DNA of 22,259 nucleotides from positions 5,320-27,578 of the forward strand of contig DCZG01000165.1 in NCBI GenBank assembly GCA_002331575.1, read 5' to 3'. The notes under the pieces are model-generated. The model did not search any database. It was given only the letters and a program-made list of their open reading frames with translations, and was not told the origin of the DNA. Source of the DNA: Atopobium sp. UBA2090 (GTDB lineage: Bacteria; Actinomycetota; Coriobacteriia; Coriobacteriales; Atopobiaceae). This document shows positions 1-6,728 of this stretch, piece by piece (positions within the stretch are counted from its first letter, which is position 1; every line of letters begins with the position of its first letter). The position numbers and the translations under genes were made by a program.

Positions 1-1929
1 GTCGCGAGGTCGTGCGCCGCCCTCGTCGCCGGCCCGGCCAAGGGGAAGCGCAGGCAGGGGCAGACGCGGGGGCCCGAGACCCGGCTCCGTGCTCGCAGGC
101 TGCACGTCCTCGCGACCGTGGTGCTTCTCGCGCTCTGCGTGGAGTTTGCCCGACTCGCCGTGGAGGTGCCCTGGAACGCGAGCTACCGCACCATCGCCCT
201 CCAGTACGTGACCATCGAGACCGTGATCGTGGGGCTGTTCCTCGTCGCCCTCTACTTCGTGGGGCAGCGGCACGGCGTGGGCGTCGCCGCCGGCATCGTC
301 GCCATGCTCCTCGTCGGCATCGCCAACTACTTCGTGTTCCTCTTCAAGGGGGCGGCCATCACGCCTGCCGACCTCCTGGCGCTCGGGACCGCCGCCGAGG
401 TGAGCGGCTCGTACGTCTACGAGATCGACCCCGCTGTGGTCCAGGCCATCAGCTACGCGTGCGTCGGCATCGCCTGCTCCGTGTACGTCCTCCCCGTGAC
501 GCCCGCCAGCCCTGACGTCCCCCTTCTGCAACGACGCCCGCTGCGCTGCGCCTTCGCCGCCGCGCTCTGTCTGGTCGCACTCGGCTGCTTCGTGACCATC
601 CCCCAGTACGGCTCCGACTTCGGCGTGTACCTCAACCACTGGGACGCCATGGTCTCCTCGTCCAAGCAGGGCTTCTGGCCGTGCTTCATCAAGGAGCTGC
701 AGGCCCTCAAGGTTCCCGTTCCCGAGGGGTACAGCGCCGAGGAAGCCGAGGAGGACGAGTCCGAGCTCGCCGCGGCGTACGACGAGGGGACCGGCGAGTC
801 GCGCGCGGAGGCGGAGGACCAGTTCGACGAGGAACAGCCCTCGGTCATCGTCATCATGAACGAGTCGTACTCGGACCTCTCCATCTACCAGGACATCGCC
901 GACGCAGGCTATGAGGGCACGACCTTCTTCAACACCGGCCTCACCGACGCCATCGCGAAGGGCGACTGCTACGTCTCGATCTTCGGCGGAGGCACCTGCA
1001 ACACCGAGTTCGAGGCACTCACGGGCGTGAACCTCCACTACGTCGGTGAGTACAAGTACCCCTACACGCAGGTGAGCTTCTCGAACGTTGAGTGCATGCC
1101 GCGCACCTTCAAGAACCTCGGATACGAGACGACCGCCATCCACCCCAACCTCGCGAGCAACTGGAACCGCTCGCTCGTCTACGAGCAGATGGGCTTCGAC
1201 ACCTTCTACGACATCGACTCGTTCCAGGGCGCCGACACCTACCACGGCGACGTGAGCGACACGGCCACCTACGACAAGATCCTCGAGGTGCTCGAGGACT
1301 CCGACGACCCGCAGTTCGTGCTCGACGTTACGATGCAGAACCACAGCCCGTACACCACGGGCACCATTCCCGCCTCGGACCGCACGAGCTACTCGACGGA
1401 TGACTTCGCGCGGGTGAACGACTCCCAACTCAACGAGTACATCGCCTGCATCAACGAGTCGGACGACGCGCTCGAGGCCTTCATCGGCGAGCTGCGGACG
1501 CTCGACCGGCCGGTGGTGGTGCTCTTCTTCGGAGACCACCAGCCCTCGCTCGCCGACGAGTACAACGACGCAAGCTATCCCGGCGACTCCGACGTGGTGC
1601 ACGCCGAGCGCGAGTTCCACACGGAGTACTTCATCTGGGCGAACTATGACGTGGCAGGCAGCGACCAGACCTCGGAGGTCCGCGACGAGTCCGCGTCGGC
1701 CGTCGGGGACGTGCTCATGGAAGCCATCGGCGCGCCTCTGACCGACTTCCAGAAGGCGACGCTCGTCTCGCGGACCGGGATGCCCGTCTTCAACATCGAC
1801 GGCTACCAGGACGCGAGCGGCACCTGGAACGCCTACGACTCGGATGGCAACGCCACAGGCGACACCGCCCAGACCGAGAGCCTCCTCGCATACGTGACCT
1901 ATCTCGAATACGGGAGCGTCGTGAACTGA
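1..1929 (+). CDS. LTA synthase / sulfatase-family membrane enzyme, 5'-truncated by the window
   Basis: Likely a polyglycerol-phosphate transferase of the lipoteichoic-acid-synthase type, acting on the outer face of the membrane. Frame 1 is open from base 1. The first start codon in it is GTG at 118, which has no Shine-Dalgarno and lies inside the first hydrophobic segment, so the true start is probably upstream of the window. Numbering from that GTG, five membrane segments fill about residues 1-165. A strongly acidic linker (about 205-245) follows, then the sulfatase-fold domain: metal-site motif VIVIMNESYSD, nucleophile loop GGTCNTEFEALTG with Thr293 as probable catalytic Thr, HPNLASNWNRS, QNHSPY and FFGDHQPS. 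All the expected motifs are present. Family (LtaS/alkaline phosphatase superfamily) is clear. The exact polymer made (LTA, other teichoic acid or a phosphoglycerol-modified glycan) cannot be told from sequence. Confidence 0.85.
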   Translation, partial: VARSCAALVAGPAKGKRRQGQTRGPETRLRARRLHVLATVVLLALCVEFARLAVEVPWNASYRTIALQYVTIETVIVGLFLVALYFVGQRHGVGVAAGIVAMLLVGIANYFVFLFKGAAITPADLLALGTAAEVSGSYVYEIDPAVVQAISYACVGIACSVYVLPVTPASPDVPLLQRRPLRCAFAAALCLVALGCFVTIPQYGSDFGVYLNHWDAMVSSSKQGFWPCFIKELQALKVPVPEGYSAEEAEEDESELAAAYDEGTGESRAEAEDQFDEEQPSVIVIMNESYSDLSIYQDIADAGYEGTTFFNTGLTDAIAKGDCYVSIFGGGTCNTEFEALTGVNLHYVGEYKYPYTQVSFSNVECMPRTFKNLGYETTAIHPNLASNWNRSLVYEQMGFDTFYDIDSFQGADTYHGDVSDTATYDKILEVLEDSDDPQFVLDVTMQNHSPYTTGTIPASDRTSYSTDDFARVNDSQLNEYIACINESDDALEAFIGELRTLDRPVVVLFFGDHQPSLADEYNDASYPGDSDVVHAEREFHTEYFIWANYDVAGSDQTSEVRDESASAVGDVLMEAIGAPLTDFQKATLVSRTGMPVFNIDGYQDASGTWNAYDSDGNATGDTAQTESLLAYVTYLEYGSVVN

Positions 1930-2013
1930 CGGTCAGCGATGGCACCGCCCACCGGACGTCCTTCTCGCCAGCAACTCATGGTTGAGAACGAGTGATTAGG
2001 CTCGCCCGAGTAA

Positions 2014-2022
2014 TGGTATAAG
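2014..2022 (+). promoter_or_regulatory. extended -10 promoter of the nitroreductase gene
   Basis: TGGTATAAG fits the extended -10 form TGnTATAAT with one mismatch and lies 34 bases before the ATG at 2056. No good -35 is seen; the best partner is a weak TGATTA at 1993-1998. A ribosome site (AGAGAGG) precedes the start. The AT-rich composition stands out from the GC-rich surroundings. Confidence 0.5.
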
Positions 2023-2055
2023 CTCAGTGTCAATTAATCGAGAAGAGAGGCCAGC

Positions 2056-2649
2056 ATGAACATCTACGAAGCCATGGAGCACCGCCGCAGCCGCTACGCG
2101 CTGGACGCGAACACCACCGTGAGCGACGAGCGGATCGAAGAGATCGTGGGCGAGTGCCTCGTCCAGACGCCGTCCGCCTTCAACAGCCAGACCGCCCGCG
2201 TCGTCGCGCTCTTCGGCGAGAGCCACGCCAAGCTCTGGTCAATCGTCATGGAGACCCTGCGCGCCCGCGTTCCCGCCGACAAGTTCGCCGGCACCGAGGC
2301 GAAGGTCAACGGCTTCGCCGCCGCCCATGCTACGCTGCTCTTCTTCGAAGAGACCGACACCGTGAAGGCCCTCCAGGAGCAGTTCCCCTCCTACGCCGAC
2401 AACTTCCCCCTGTGGTCGCTGCAGGCGTCGGGCATGGCGCAGGTCAACGTCTGGACCGCACTCTCGTCCGAGGGCCTGGGCGTGAACATCCAGCACTACA
2501 ACCCCATCATCGACGATGAGGTCGCTCGCACCTTCGACGTCCCCGCGAGCTGGAAGCTCATCAGCCAGATGGTGGTCGGCAACCCCGTCGCCGAGCCAGG
2601 CCCGATCGCCAAGAAGCCCGTGAGCGAGCGGCTCGTCGTTCGCAGGTAG
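2056..2649 (+). CDS. nitroreductase family protein (FMN oxidoreductase)
   Basis: A 197-residue protein of the small nitroreductase family, whose members are FMN-dependent NAD(P)H oxidoreductases, usually dimeric and cytoplasmic. The N-terminal EAMEHRRSRY is the family's FMN-phosphate-binding RRS motif. The central FPLWSLQASGMAQVNVWTAL segment and the following GLGVNIQHYNP match the helix and loop of the family, and VVGNPVAEPGP corresponds to the C-terminal strand. It resembles the HBN1/YdgI-like subgroup more than NfsB. It stands alone: it has its own promoter and a strong terminator just downstream. The physiological substrate is unknown; quinones, nitro compounds or reactive aldehydes are possible for this family. 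Confidence 0.85.
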   Translation: MNIYEAMEHRRSRYALDANTTVSDERIEEIVGECLVQTPSAFNSQTARVVALFGESHAKLWSIVMETLRARVPADKFAGTEAKVNGFAAAHATLLFFEETDTVKALQEQFPSYADNFPLWSLQASGMAQVNVWTALSSEGLGVNIQHYNPIIDDEVARTFDVPASWKLISQMVVGNPVAEPGPIAKKPVSERLVVRR

Positions 2650-2672
2650 GCACCATCCACAGCCCTGTTTTC

Positions 2673-2714
2673 GCCCTCCCCGCTCGCTCGAGCAGCGGGG
2701 AGGGCGATTGCTTT
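2673..2714 (+). terminator. rho-independent terminator after the nitroreductase
   Basis: A perfect 12-bp GC-rich stem (2673-2684 with 2694-2705) and a 9-nt loop are followed by GATTGCTTTT. It begins 24 bases after the stop codon. The next gene converges from the other strand, but the T-tract favours only the plus strand. Confidence 0.85.
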
Positions 2715-2737
2715 TCGGGCCCCTGGCAGTGACGAGG

Positions 2738-3853
2738 CTACCCGACCATCACCACCGAGAGCACCACGAAGACGACCATGACCGCGACGAAGGCCGCCAT
2801 GATGGCCCAGACGGCCGGCCTTCCGAGGTTGACCGTCCAACCCACGCCGAAGCGCTCGGGCAGGAACAGCGACGGGTCGTCCCGGTTGACGTAGAAGACG
2901 CCCGCGACCCAGTGGGCGTCATCGTCGGTCGGCATGCTTCCGTCATCCGACACACGGGCGATGACGCGCGAGCCGGCCTGCCCGTAGACCAGGCTCACCA
3001 CGATGGACGCCACGACCTCGACGACCGCCACGAGCACCACGACGAGGGACGCCTGTGCCATGGTCATGACGTTGGCGAACGAGAGCGGTATGCAGATCAT
3101 GGCCACGTTCAGAAGGACGCCGAGCGCGACGAGAAGCACGCTCTGAGCATGGGCAAAGAGCCCGTAGGCATAGGCCGTCGAGACGGGCGCATCGGCCGAA
3201 GTCGCCCCCTTCGAGCGAATGATGCCCCAGTGCGAGAAGGCCATGCTCGCGAGAACGATCACCTGCACCAGCACGGGAAAGAGCACGACGCCCATGCTCT
3301 TGTCGGTCCAGCTGTTGACGTTGCCCACGAGATCCATGTGCATGGGCACCTTGTCGGGCATGACCGGATAGAGCATGATGCCCACCGCCAGGGTCGCGAG
3401 GATGACGGGGATGTTGAGCGCCTCCCAGCCGAGTGCCACGGGGCCGGGCACGTCCTTCTCCGCGATGACCGTCGCACGGAGGTCGCTCTCCGCCTGCCAG
3501 CCGCTCTCACGCTTGAGGGCGATGACCTTCGAGCGGTAGAACAGCATGAGTCCGAACGAGACGCCCAGGAGCACGAAGAGCGAGACGATGAACACGATCA
3601 TCATCGGGCCCTCGACGCCCACCGCCGCGAGGCCCGCGACAAGCACCGTCATGGCAGCCGTGAGCACGGCCATGACGACCGTGTAGCGCATCTTGTATCC
3701 CCTGATGCGTGGGTCGGACTGCGCCGAGACGGGCACGGTCACGGCAAAGCACTCCCCCGCCCGCTGTATCCAAGGCATCACCGCGCAGGTGACCCCCGTG
3801 AGCGGGAGCAGCGCGACCGTCACCACAAGAAAAGACATTGTCTCAACTGACAT
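2738..3853 (-). CDS. DUF1648 / DUF5808 multi-pass membrane protein (SdpI-like)
   Basis: A 371-residue membrane protein with about eight hydrophobic segments. Residues about 150-198 carry the DUF1648 signature YPVMPDKVPMHMDLVGNVNSW, in the consensus form YPxxPdxxPxHxxxxGxxxxW, as in the SdpI immunity family. Residues about 318-345 carry a DUF5808 segment (HWVAGVFYVNRDDPSLFLPE then RFGVGWTVN), and a final membrane helix ends the protein. The ATG follows the TAG of the preceding GntR gene with no gap, and its ribosome site (GGGGAGGAG) lies inside that gene, so the two are translationally coupled. Known YtrA-GntR/DUF1648 pairs answer envelope stress or peptide antibiotics. A role in protection against a membrane-active peptide is an inference. 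Confidence 0.8.
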   Translation of the reverse strand: MSVETMSFLVVTVALLPLTGVTCAVMPWIQRAGECFAVTVPVSAQSDPRIRGYKMRYTVVMAVLTAAMTVLVAGLAAVGVEGPMMIVFIVSLFVLLGVSFGLMLFYRSKVIALKRESGWQAESDLRATVIAEKDVPGPVALGWEALNIPVILATLAVGIMLYPVMPDKVPMHMDLVGNVNSWTDKSMGVVLFPVLVQVIVLASMAFSHWGIIRSKGATSADAPVSTAYAYGLFAHAQSVLLVALGVLLNVAMICIPLSFANVMTMAQASLVVVLVAVVEVVASIVVSLVYGQAGSRVIARVSDDGSMPTDDDAHWVAGVFYVNRDDPSLFLPERFGVGWTVNLGRPAVWAIMAAFVAVMVVFVVLSVVMVG

Positions 3854-4279
3854 CTAGTTCTCCTCCCCTCGAGGCGCCGCGCCCTCATCCTGCGCGAACG
3901 CGTCGTCCGCGGCAGCAGCTGCCTCCGTCATGAACTCCTCGTACGAACCGCCCCTCGCCCGGTGCGCCAGCGCGAGCCTGCGGAGGGTCTCAACCATCCG
4001 CTCGCCCTGCTCCTCGTGCGCCCGACGCACGCTTGCGAGGCCACGGTCGGCGACGACAGCGCCTGCGCGACCGCGCATGATCAGATAGCCCTCATCGCGG
4101 AGCACTGCGTATGCCTTGTTGACCGTATGCAGGTTGATGCCCAGATCGCTCGCGAGCGAGCGCACGGACGGCAGCGGGTCGCCGGGCGAGAGCTCGCCCG
4201 AGGCGATCGCAGAGATGATCTGGCCTCTGAGTTGCAGGTAGATGGGATCCGCAGAGGACCCGTCAATCGTGATGACCAT
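3854..4279 (-). CDS. GntR family transcriptional regulator, YtrA subfamily
   Basis: A 141-residue repressor. The winged helix-turn-helix at about residues 10-75 includes DPIYLQLRGQIISAIASGEL, GDPLPSVRSLASDLGINLHT and VNKAYAVLRDEGYL, all typical of GntR. The effector region is short (about 60 residues, all-helical), which is diagnostic of the YtrA subfamily. ATG at 4279 has a good ribosome site (GGGGAGG). It is first in a two-gene operon with the DUF1648 membrane protein. A perfect palindrome 26 bases upstream is the likely autoregulatory operator. YtrA-type repressors usually release DNA under cell-envelope stress; the ligand here is unknown. Confidence 0.88.
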   Translation of the reverse strand: MVITIDGSSADPIYLQLRGQIISAIASGELSPGDPLPSVRSLASDLGINLHTVNKAYAVLRDEGYLIMRGRAGAVVADRGLASVRRAHEEQGERMVETLRRLALAHRARGGSYEEFMTEAAAAADDAFAQDEGAAPRGEEN

Positions 4280-4304
4280 CAGCCACCTCCCCTCTCGTTT
4301 GTTC

Positions 4305-4324
4305 TATCTGTACTATAACAGATA
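4305..4324. promoter_or_regulatory. palindromic operator upstream of the YtrA-type repressor
   Basis: TATCTGT-N6-ACAGATA is a perfect 7-bp inverted repeat. On the minus strand the six-base centre reads TATAGT, a possible -10, and TTGTCA at 4330-4325 could be a -35 for a slightly more downstream start. A palindrome over a promoter just before a GntR/YtrA gene fits autorepression. Exact promoter spacing is uncertain. Confidence 0.6.
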
Positions 4325-4359
4325 TGACAAGGAAAGGGAAGAATCAGGCTCTCCCGCGA

Positions 4360-4452
4360 GGCTTTCAGGCAAATCTTGTGGTGTTCCGTTCACTCCGAAC
4401 CCGTTTTCGAGCCCAGAAGTGAACGGAACACCACAAGATTTGCCTGAAAGCC
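4360..4452. repeat. 93-bp element: 35-bp perfect inverted repeat with 23-bp centre
   Basis: The left arm 4360-4394 and right arm 4418-4452 are exact reverse complements over 35 bp. The 23-bp centre can fold a small hairpin of its own (CGAA 4396-4399 with TTCG 4406-4409). The left arm starts GGCTTTCAGGC. Its bases 4361-4381 reappear exactly at 22239-22259. No target-site duplication or coding capacity is visible. The arms are too long and the element lacks a T-tract for an ordinary terminator. It looks like a dispersed palindromic element (REP- or MITE-like). Confidence 0.85.
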
Positions 4453-4630
4453 ACCCTCTGCAGAAGGCGACCACAGTGTCGATTGGACGGCCAGCAGTCA
4501 TGCGTCAGCAGACCGCAAGTCCAGGTCTGATAACGCGCATTTTGCCCCGTAGCGCGTACGCCAACTGGGCTTTTATTGCCGACATCAGGCAAAATGTACG
4601 ATAATCCCGCCCGTCGTCGCCCCAAAGCCG
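4453..4630. other. gene-free stretch between the palindromic element and the hydrolase gene
   Basis: With the element above this makes 351 bases without a gene. It contains a 9-bp inverted repeat (CATTTTGCC at 4538-4546, GGCAAAATG at 4588-4596). It also holds a small stem TTGCC-N7-GGCAA just before 4594. No convincing terminator, promoter or coding frame is seen. Confidence 0.4.
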
Positions 4631-5464
4631 CTAGCAGACCTGAATGAGCTGCGGAGAAACCCCCGCGTCATGGCAGGCGAGCACGTCGATGCATCGGGAA
4701 TCCCTCGCTTGTTCGTGGAGCCATGCCAGCGAGGTCTCCAGCTGCGCGCGGTCGACCGCAAGCCCCGGCTGGACCATCTGCTCCCACGACTGGTGGCCGT
4801 AGCCACAGTCGCCGGCAAGAATCAGGAAGTGACCGCTCTGCAGGTCGCGAACGACGAGGCCCGTGCTTCCCGCGGTATGCCCGGGAAGCCAGACGGCCGT
4901 GAGCGATCCGTCGCCGTAGAGGTCCTTCGAGCGGCCGAAGGGTCCGAACCCCGTGTCGTCGAACTCGAAGGTCGTGACGTCGACGCCTTTCCACATGTCT
5001 TGGACGTAGCGTACATGGCTCTTCTCGGCAGCATCCCACTCCTCGCGACAGACGAGCACCTTCTTGGCACCGTCGATCCCAGGACCAGCCACCTCGAGAA
5101 GACCGCTCGTGTGGTCGAGGTCGAGGTGGCTGAAGAGAATGACGTCGAGGTCACAGGGGGCGACACCGCAACCAGCGAGAAGCGTGACGAGCTCCTGGCC
5201 CTGCGGGAGCTCGCCCGTGTTGGGAACGTAGTTGGGAAAGTGCAGGTAGGCATGCTGGTTTCCGCGAATCGTCGTACCCCAGCCCGTGTCAAAGAGCAGG
5301 CTCCCGTGACTCGTCCGCACGAGGTACACGCTCACGGGAAGCCAGATTCGCCTCCGCTTGGGGCAGAGCACCACCGCCAGCTGGTTGGAGCCCGTCTGGA
5401 ACGGCAGACGCGGCGATACCTGCACGCGACCGGTCTGCAGGACCTGGACGGTCGTATCGGACAT
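4631..5464 (-). CDS. metallo-beta-lactamase-fold hydrolase, N-acyl homoserine lactonase-like
   Basis: A 277-residue hydrolase of the MBL fold, nearest in layout to the AHL-lactonase-like family. Motifs: LLFDTGWG (57-63), the metal motif HLDLDH at 113-118, PGHTAGS with His196, GDCGYGH with Asp219, and a C-terminal CHD with His265. The second His of the classical HxHxDH is Asp115, so the metal site is of the HxDxDH variant. ATG at 5464 is chosen because GGAGGG lies 9 bases upstream; an upstream in-frame extension overlaps the preceding gene and is not needed. The start lies 5 bases after the ferredoxin gene's stop, so the two are coupled. No acyl-homoserine lactone system is visible; the substrate may be another lactone or ester. 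Confidence 0.82.
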   Translation of the reverse strand: MSDTTVQVLQTGRVQVSPRLPFQTGSNQLAVVLCPKRRRIWLPVSVYLVRTSHGSLLFDTGWGTTIRGNQHAYLHFPNYVPNTGELPQGQELVTLLAGCGVAPCDLDVILFSHLDLDHTSGLLEVAGPGIDGAKKVLVCREEWDAAEKSHVRYVQDMWKGVDVTTFEFDDTGFGPFGRSKDLYGDGSLTAVWLPGHTAGSTGLVVRDLQSGHFLILAGDCGYGHQSWEQMVQPGLAVDRAQLETSLAWLHEQARDSRCIDVLACHDAGVSPQLIQVC

Positions 5465-5469
5465 GGCGG

Positions 5470-6249
5470 CTATCCCTCCGACGGTCGGGCGGCATCGTGC
5501 CGAACGGAATAGCTGGGATTCCAGTAGCGAGAACGGCCGACGGTCTTGTCCTTGAACTCGATTGCCTTGCTGGGGCATCCGTCGATGCATGCCATGCAGT
5601 GGGTGCAGGAACCGCCCCAGACAGGTCGGCCGTCGACCATGCGAATGTTATCGAGGGGACACGCCCTGGCGCAGGTTCCGCACCCGACACAGGCATCGGT
5701 AGTGCGGAACCCCTTGGCGTTGATCGTCGTTTTGTAGAAGACGGGATTGATCACGTCGGACATCATCGCGCCGCCCTTCTTGCCGCCGTCCAGCACCTTT
5801 CCGTCGCGAATCGCCCGACCGAAGGCATGCATCGTGGGCACGGCGGTCTCGATGACGGCTTTCGCCTGCTCAGGGGTCGGAGTCTCATACATCACGACGT
5901 AGTTCTGCGGCATCGGGACCGCGTCAAAGCCCTTGAGCGTCCATCCCTTGTCTGCGCAGAGCCGCTCGACGTAGTGGCGCGCCCTATATGGGGTCTGGAA
6001 GCAGGTCGCCACGAAGTACACCTCGGTCGTTCCGAGAAATTCCGTGGCACGGATATGTTCTTCGACGACGCGGGGAATGCGCCCGCAGTAGATGGGCGTC
6101 ACGAAGACGAGCGGCCGATCAGACCTGATTGCGCTCGTATCATGCTCCCTGAGTCGGTCGATGAGGGAGAGAAGCTGGTCACCCGTCTCGTCGGCGATGA
6201 CCCGTGCCAACTGGTAGCTGTTGCCCGTTCCGGTGAAGTGGATAATCAT
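5470..6249 (-). CDS. EFR1-family ferredoxin: flavodoxin-like domain plus two 4Fe-4S clusters
   Basis: A 259-residue soluble electron-transfer protein. The N-terminus IIHFTGTGNSYQLA is a flavodoxin FMN-phosphate loop, and PIYCGRIPRVVEEH is the second flavin loop. The C-terminus holds two 4Fe-4S motifs: Cys187/190/193 with Cys197, and Cys215/218/221 with Cys225, both in the classical CxxCxxCxxxCP form. Such proteins occur widely in strict anaerobes and usually serve a local redox partner. It is the middle gene of the ArsR-EFR1-hydrolase operon. The ribosome site AGGAG overlaps the ArsR stop codon. Partner and donor are unknown. Confidence 0.9.
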   Translation of the reverse strand: MIIHFTGTGNSYQLARVIADETGDQLLSLIDRLREHDTSAIRSDRPLVFVTPIYCGRIPRVVEEHIRATEFLGTTEVYFVATCFQTPYRARHYVERLCADKGWTLKGFDAVPMPQNYVVMYETPTPEQAKAVIETAVPTMHAFGRAIRDGKVLDGGKKGGAMMSDVINPVFYKTTINAKGFRTTDACVGCGTCARACPLDNIRMVDGRPVWGGSCTHCMACIDGCPSKAIEFKDKTVGRSRYWNPSYSVRHDAARPSEG

Positions 6250-6260
6250 GCGTCAATCTC

Positions 6261-6629
6261 CTATTCGTCTTCGAGGCGTGGATAGCCATGTGCCCTTGCC
6301 TCGCCCACCACGGCACCGACGTCGGCGGCGAGCCTGATGAAGGCACCCCAGACCTCGGCGTTCGCATCTGAGTAGTAGTAGTTGCACCTGCCGCTGCGAT
6401 GCACGGCGACAAGCCCGGCGTCCTTCAGAATCGCCAGATGGTGCGAGACGGCCGGACGCGAGAGGTGCGTCTGCTCGGTGATCTGCGGTACGCAAATCCC
6501 GACGCTCTCGCTCTCCAGGATGGTCATGAAGATGTGCTGCCGCGTCTCGTCGCCAAACGCGACGAACACCTTCTGAAGGTTCCCGAACTCGTCGGCGAGC
6601 GCCTGCCTGCGTTGTGCGCACTCGTCCAT
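6261..6629 (-). CDS. ArsR family transcriptional regulator
   Basis: A 122-residue winged-helix regulator. The helix-turn-helix lies at about residues 46-72 (ITEQTHLSRPAVSHHLAILK), followed by the wing GLVAVHRSGRCNYYY. The classical metal-sensing ELCVC motif is absent: only Cys46 lies in the corresponding helix, as ICVPQI. It therefore probably senses something other than arsenic or cadmium, perhaps redox state or a small molecule. It is the first gene of the operon with the EFR1 ferredoxin and the MBL hydrolase, separated from the former by 11 bases. It probably represses its own operon. Confidence 0.88.
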   Translation of the reverse strand: MDECAQRRQALADEFGNLQKVFVAFGDETRQHIFMTILESESVGICVPQITEQTHLSRPAVSHHLAILKDAGLVAVHRSGRCNYYYSDANAEVWGAFIRLAADVGAVVGEARAHGYPRLEDE

Positions 6630-6639
6630 GCCGACTCCT

Positions 6640-6671
6640 CTCGTCTGGATAACCGATTCATTCGTTTAAAC
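6640..6671 (-). promoter_or_regulatory. candidate ArsR control region
   Basis: The short AT-rich stretch ahead of arsR holds the perfect palindrome GTTTAAAC (6664-6671) and, next to it, an imperfect one, CGATTCATTCG (6654-6664). ArsR-type sites are often short AT-rich palindromes close to the start codon. No clean -35/-10 pair could be fixed. Confidence 0.3.
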
Positions 6672-6728
6672 CAGTATTCCTAAATGACGGAGAAGTATGC
6701 GACTGGTAAAGAAAGTCAAGACGGGTTG

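Noticed and set aside
2708..3850. 380-residue frame on the plus strand opposite the DUF1648 gene
   Set aside because: Its product is a His/Asp/Arg-rich composition artefact, with no ribosome site; the opposite strand encodes a clear membrane protein.
4360..4452. The long palindrome as an ordinary rho-independent terminator
   Set aside because: No T-tract on either side, a 23-base centre, and it lies 179 bases past the end of the nearest upstream gene; the duplicate copy at 22239 also argues for a dispersed element.
5465..5590. Longer N-terminus for the MBL hydrolase
   Set aside because: It overlaps the end of the ferredoxin gene in another frame, while ATG 5464 has a well-spaced GGAGGG and starts the fold.
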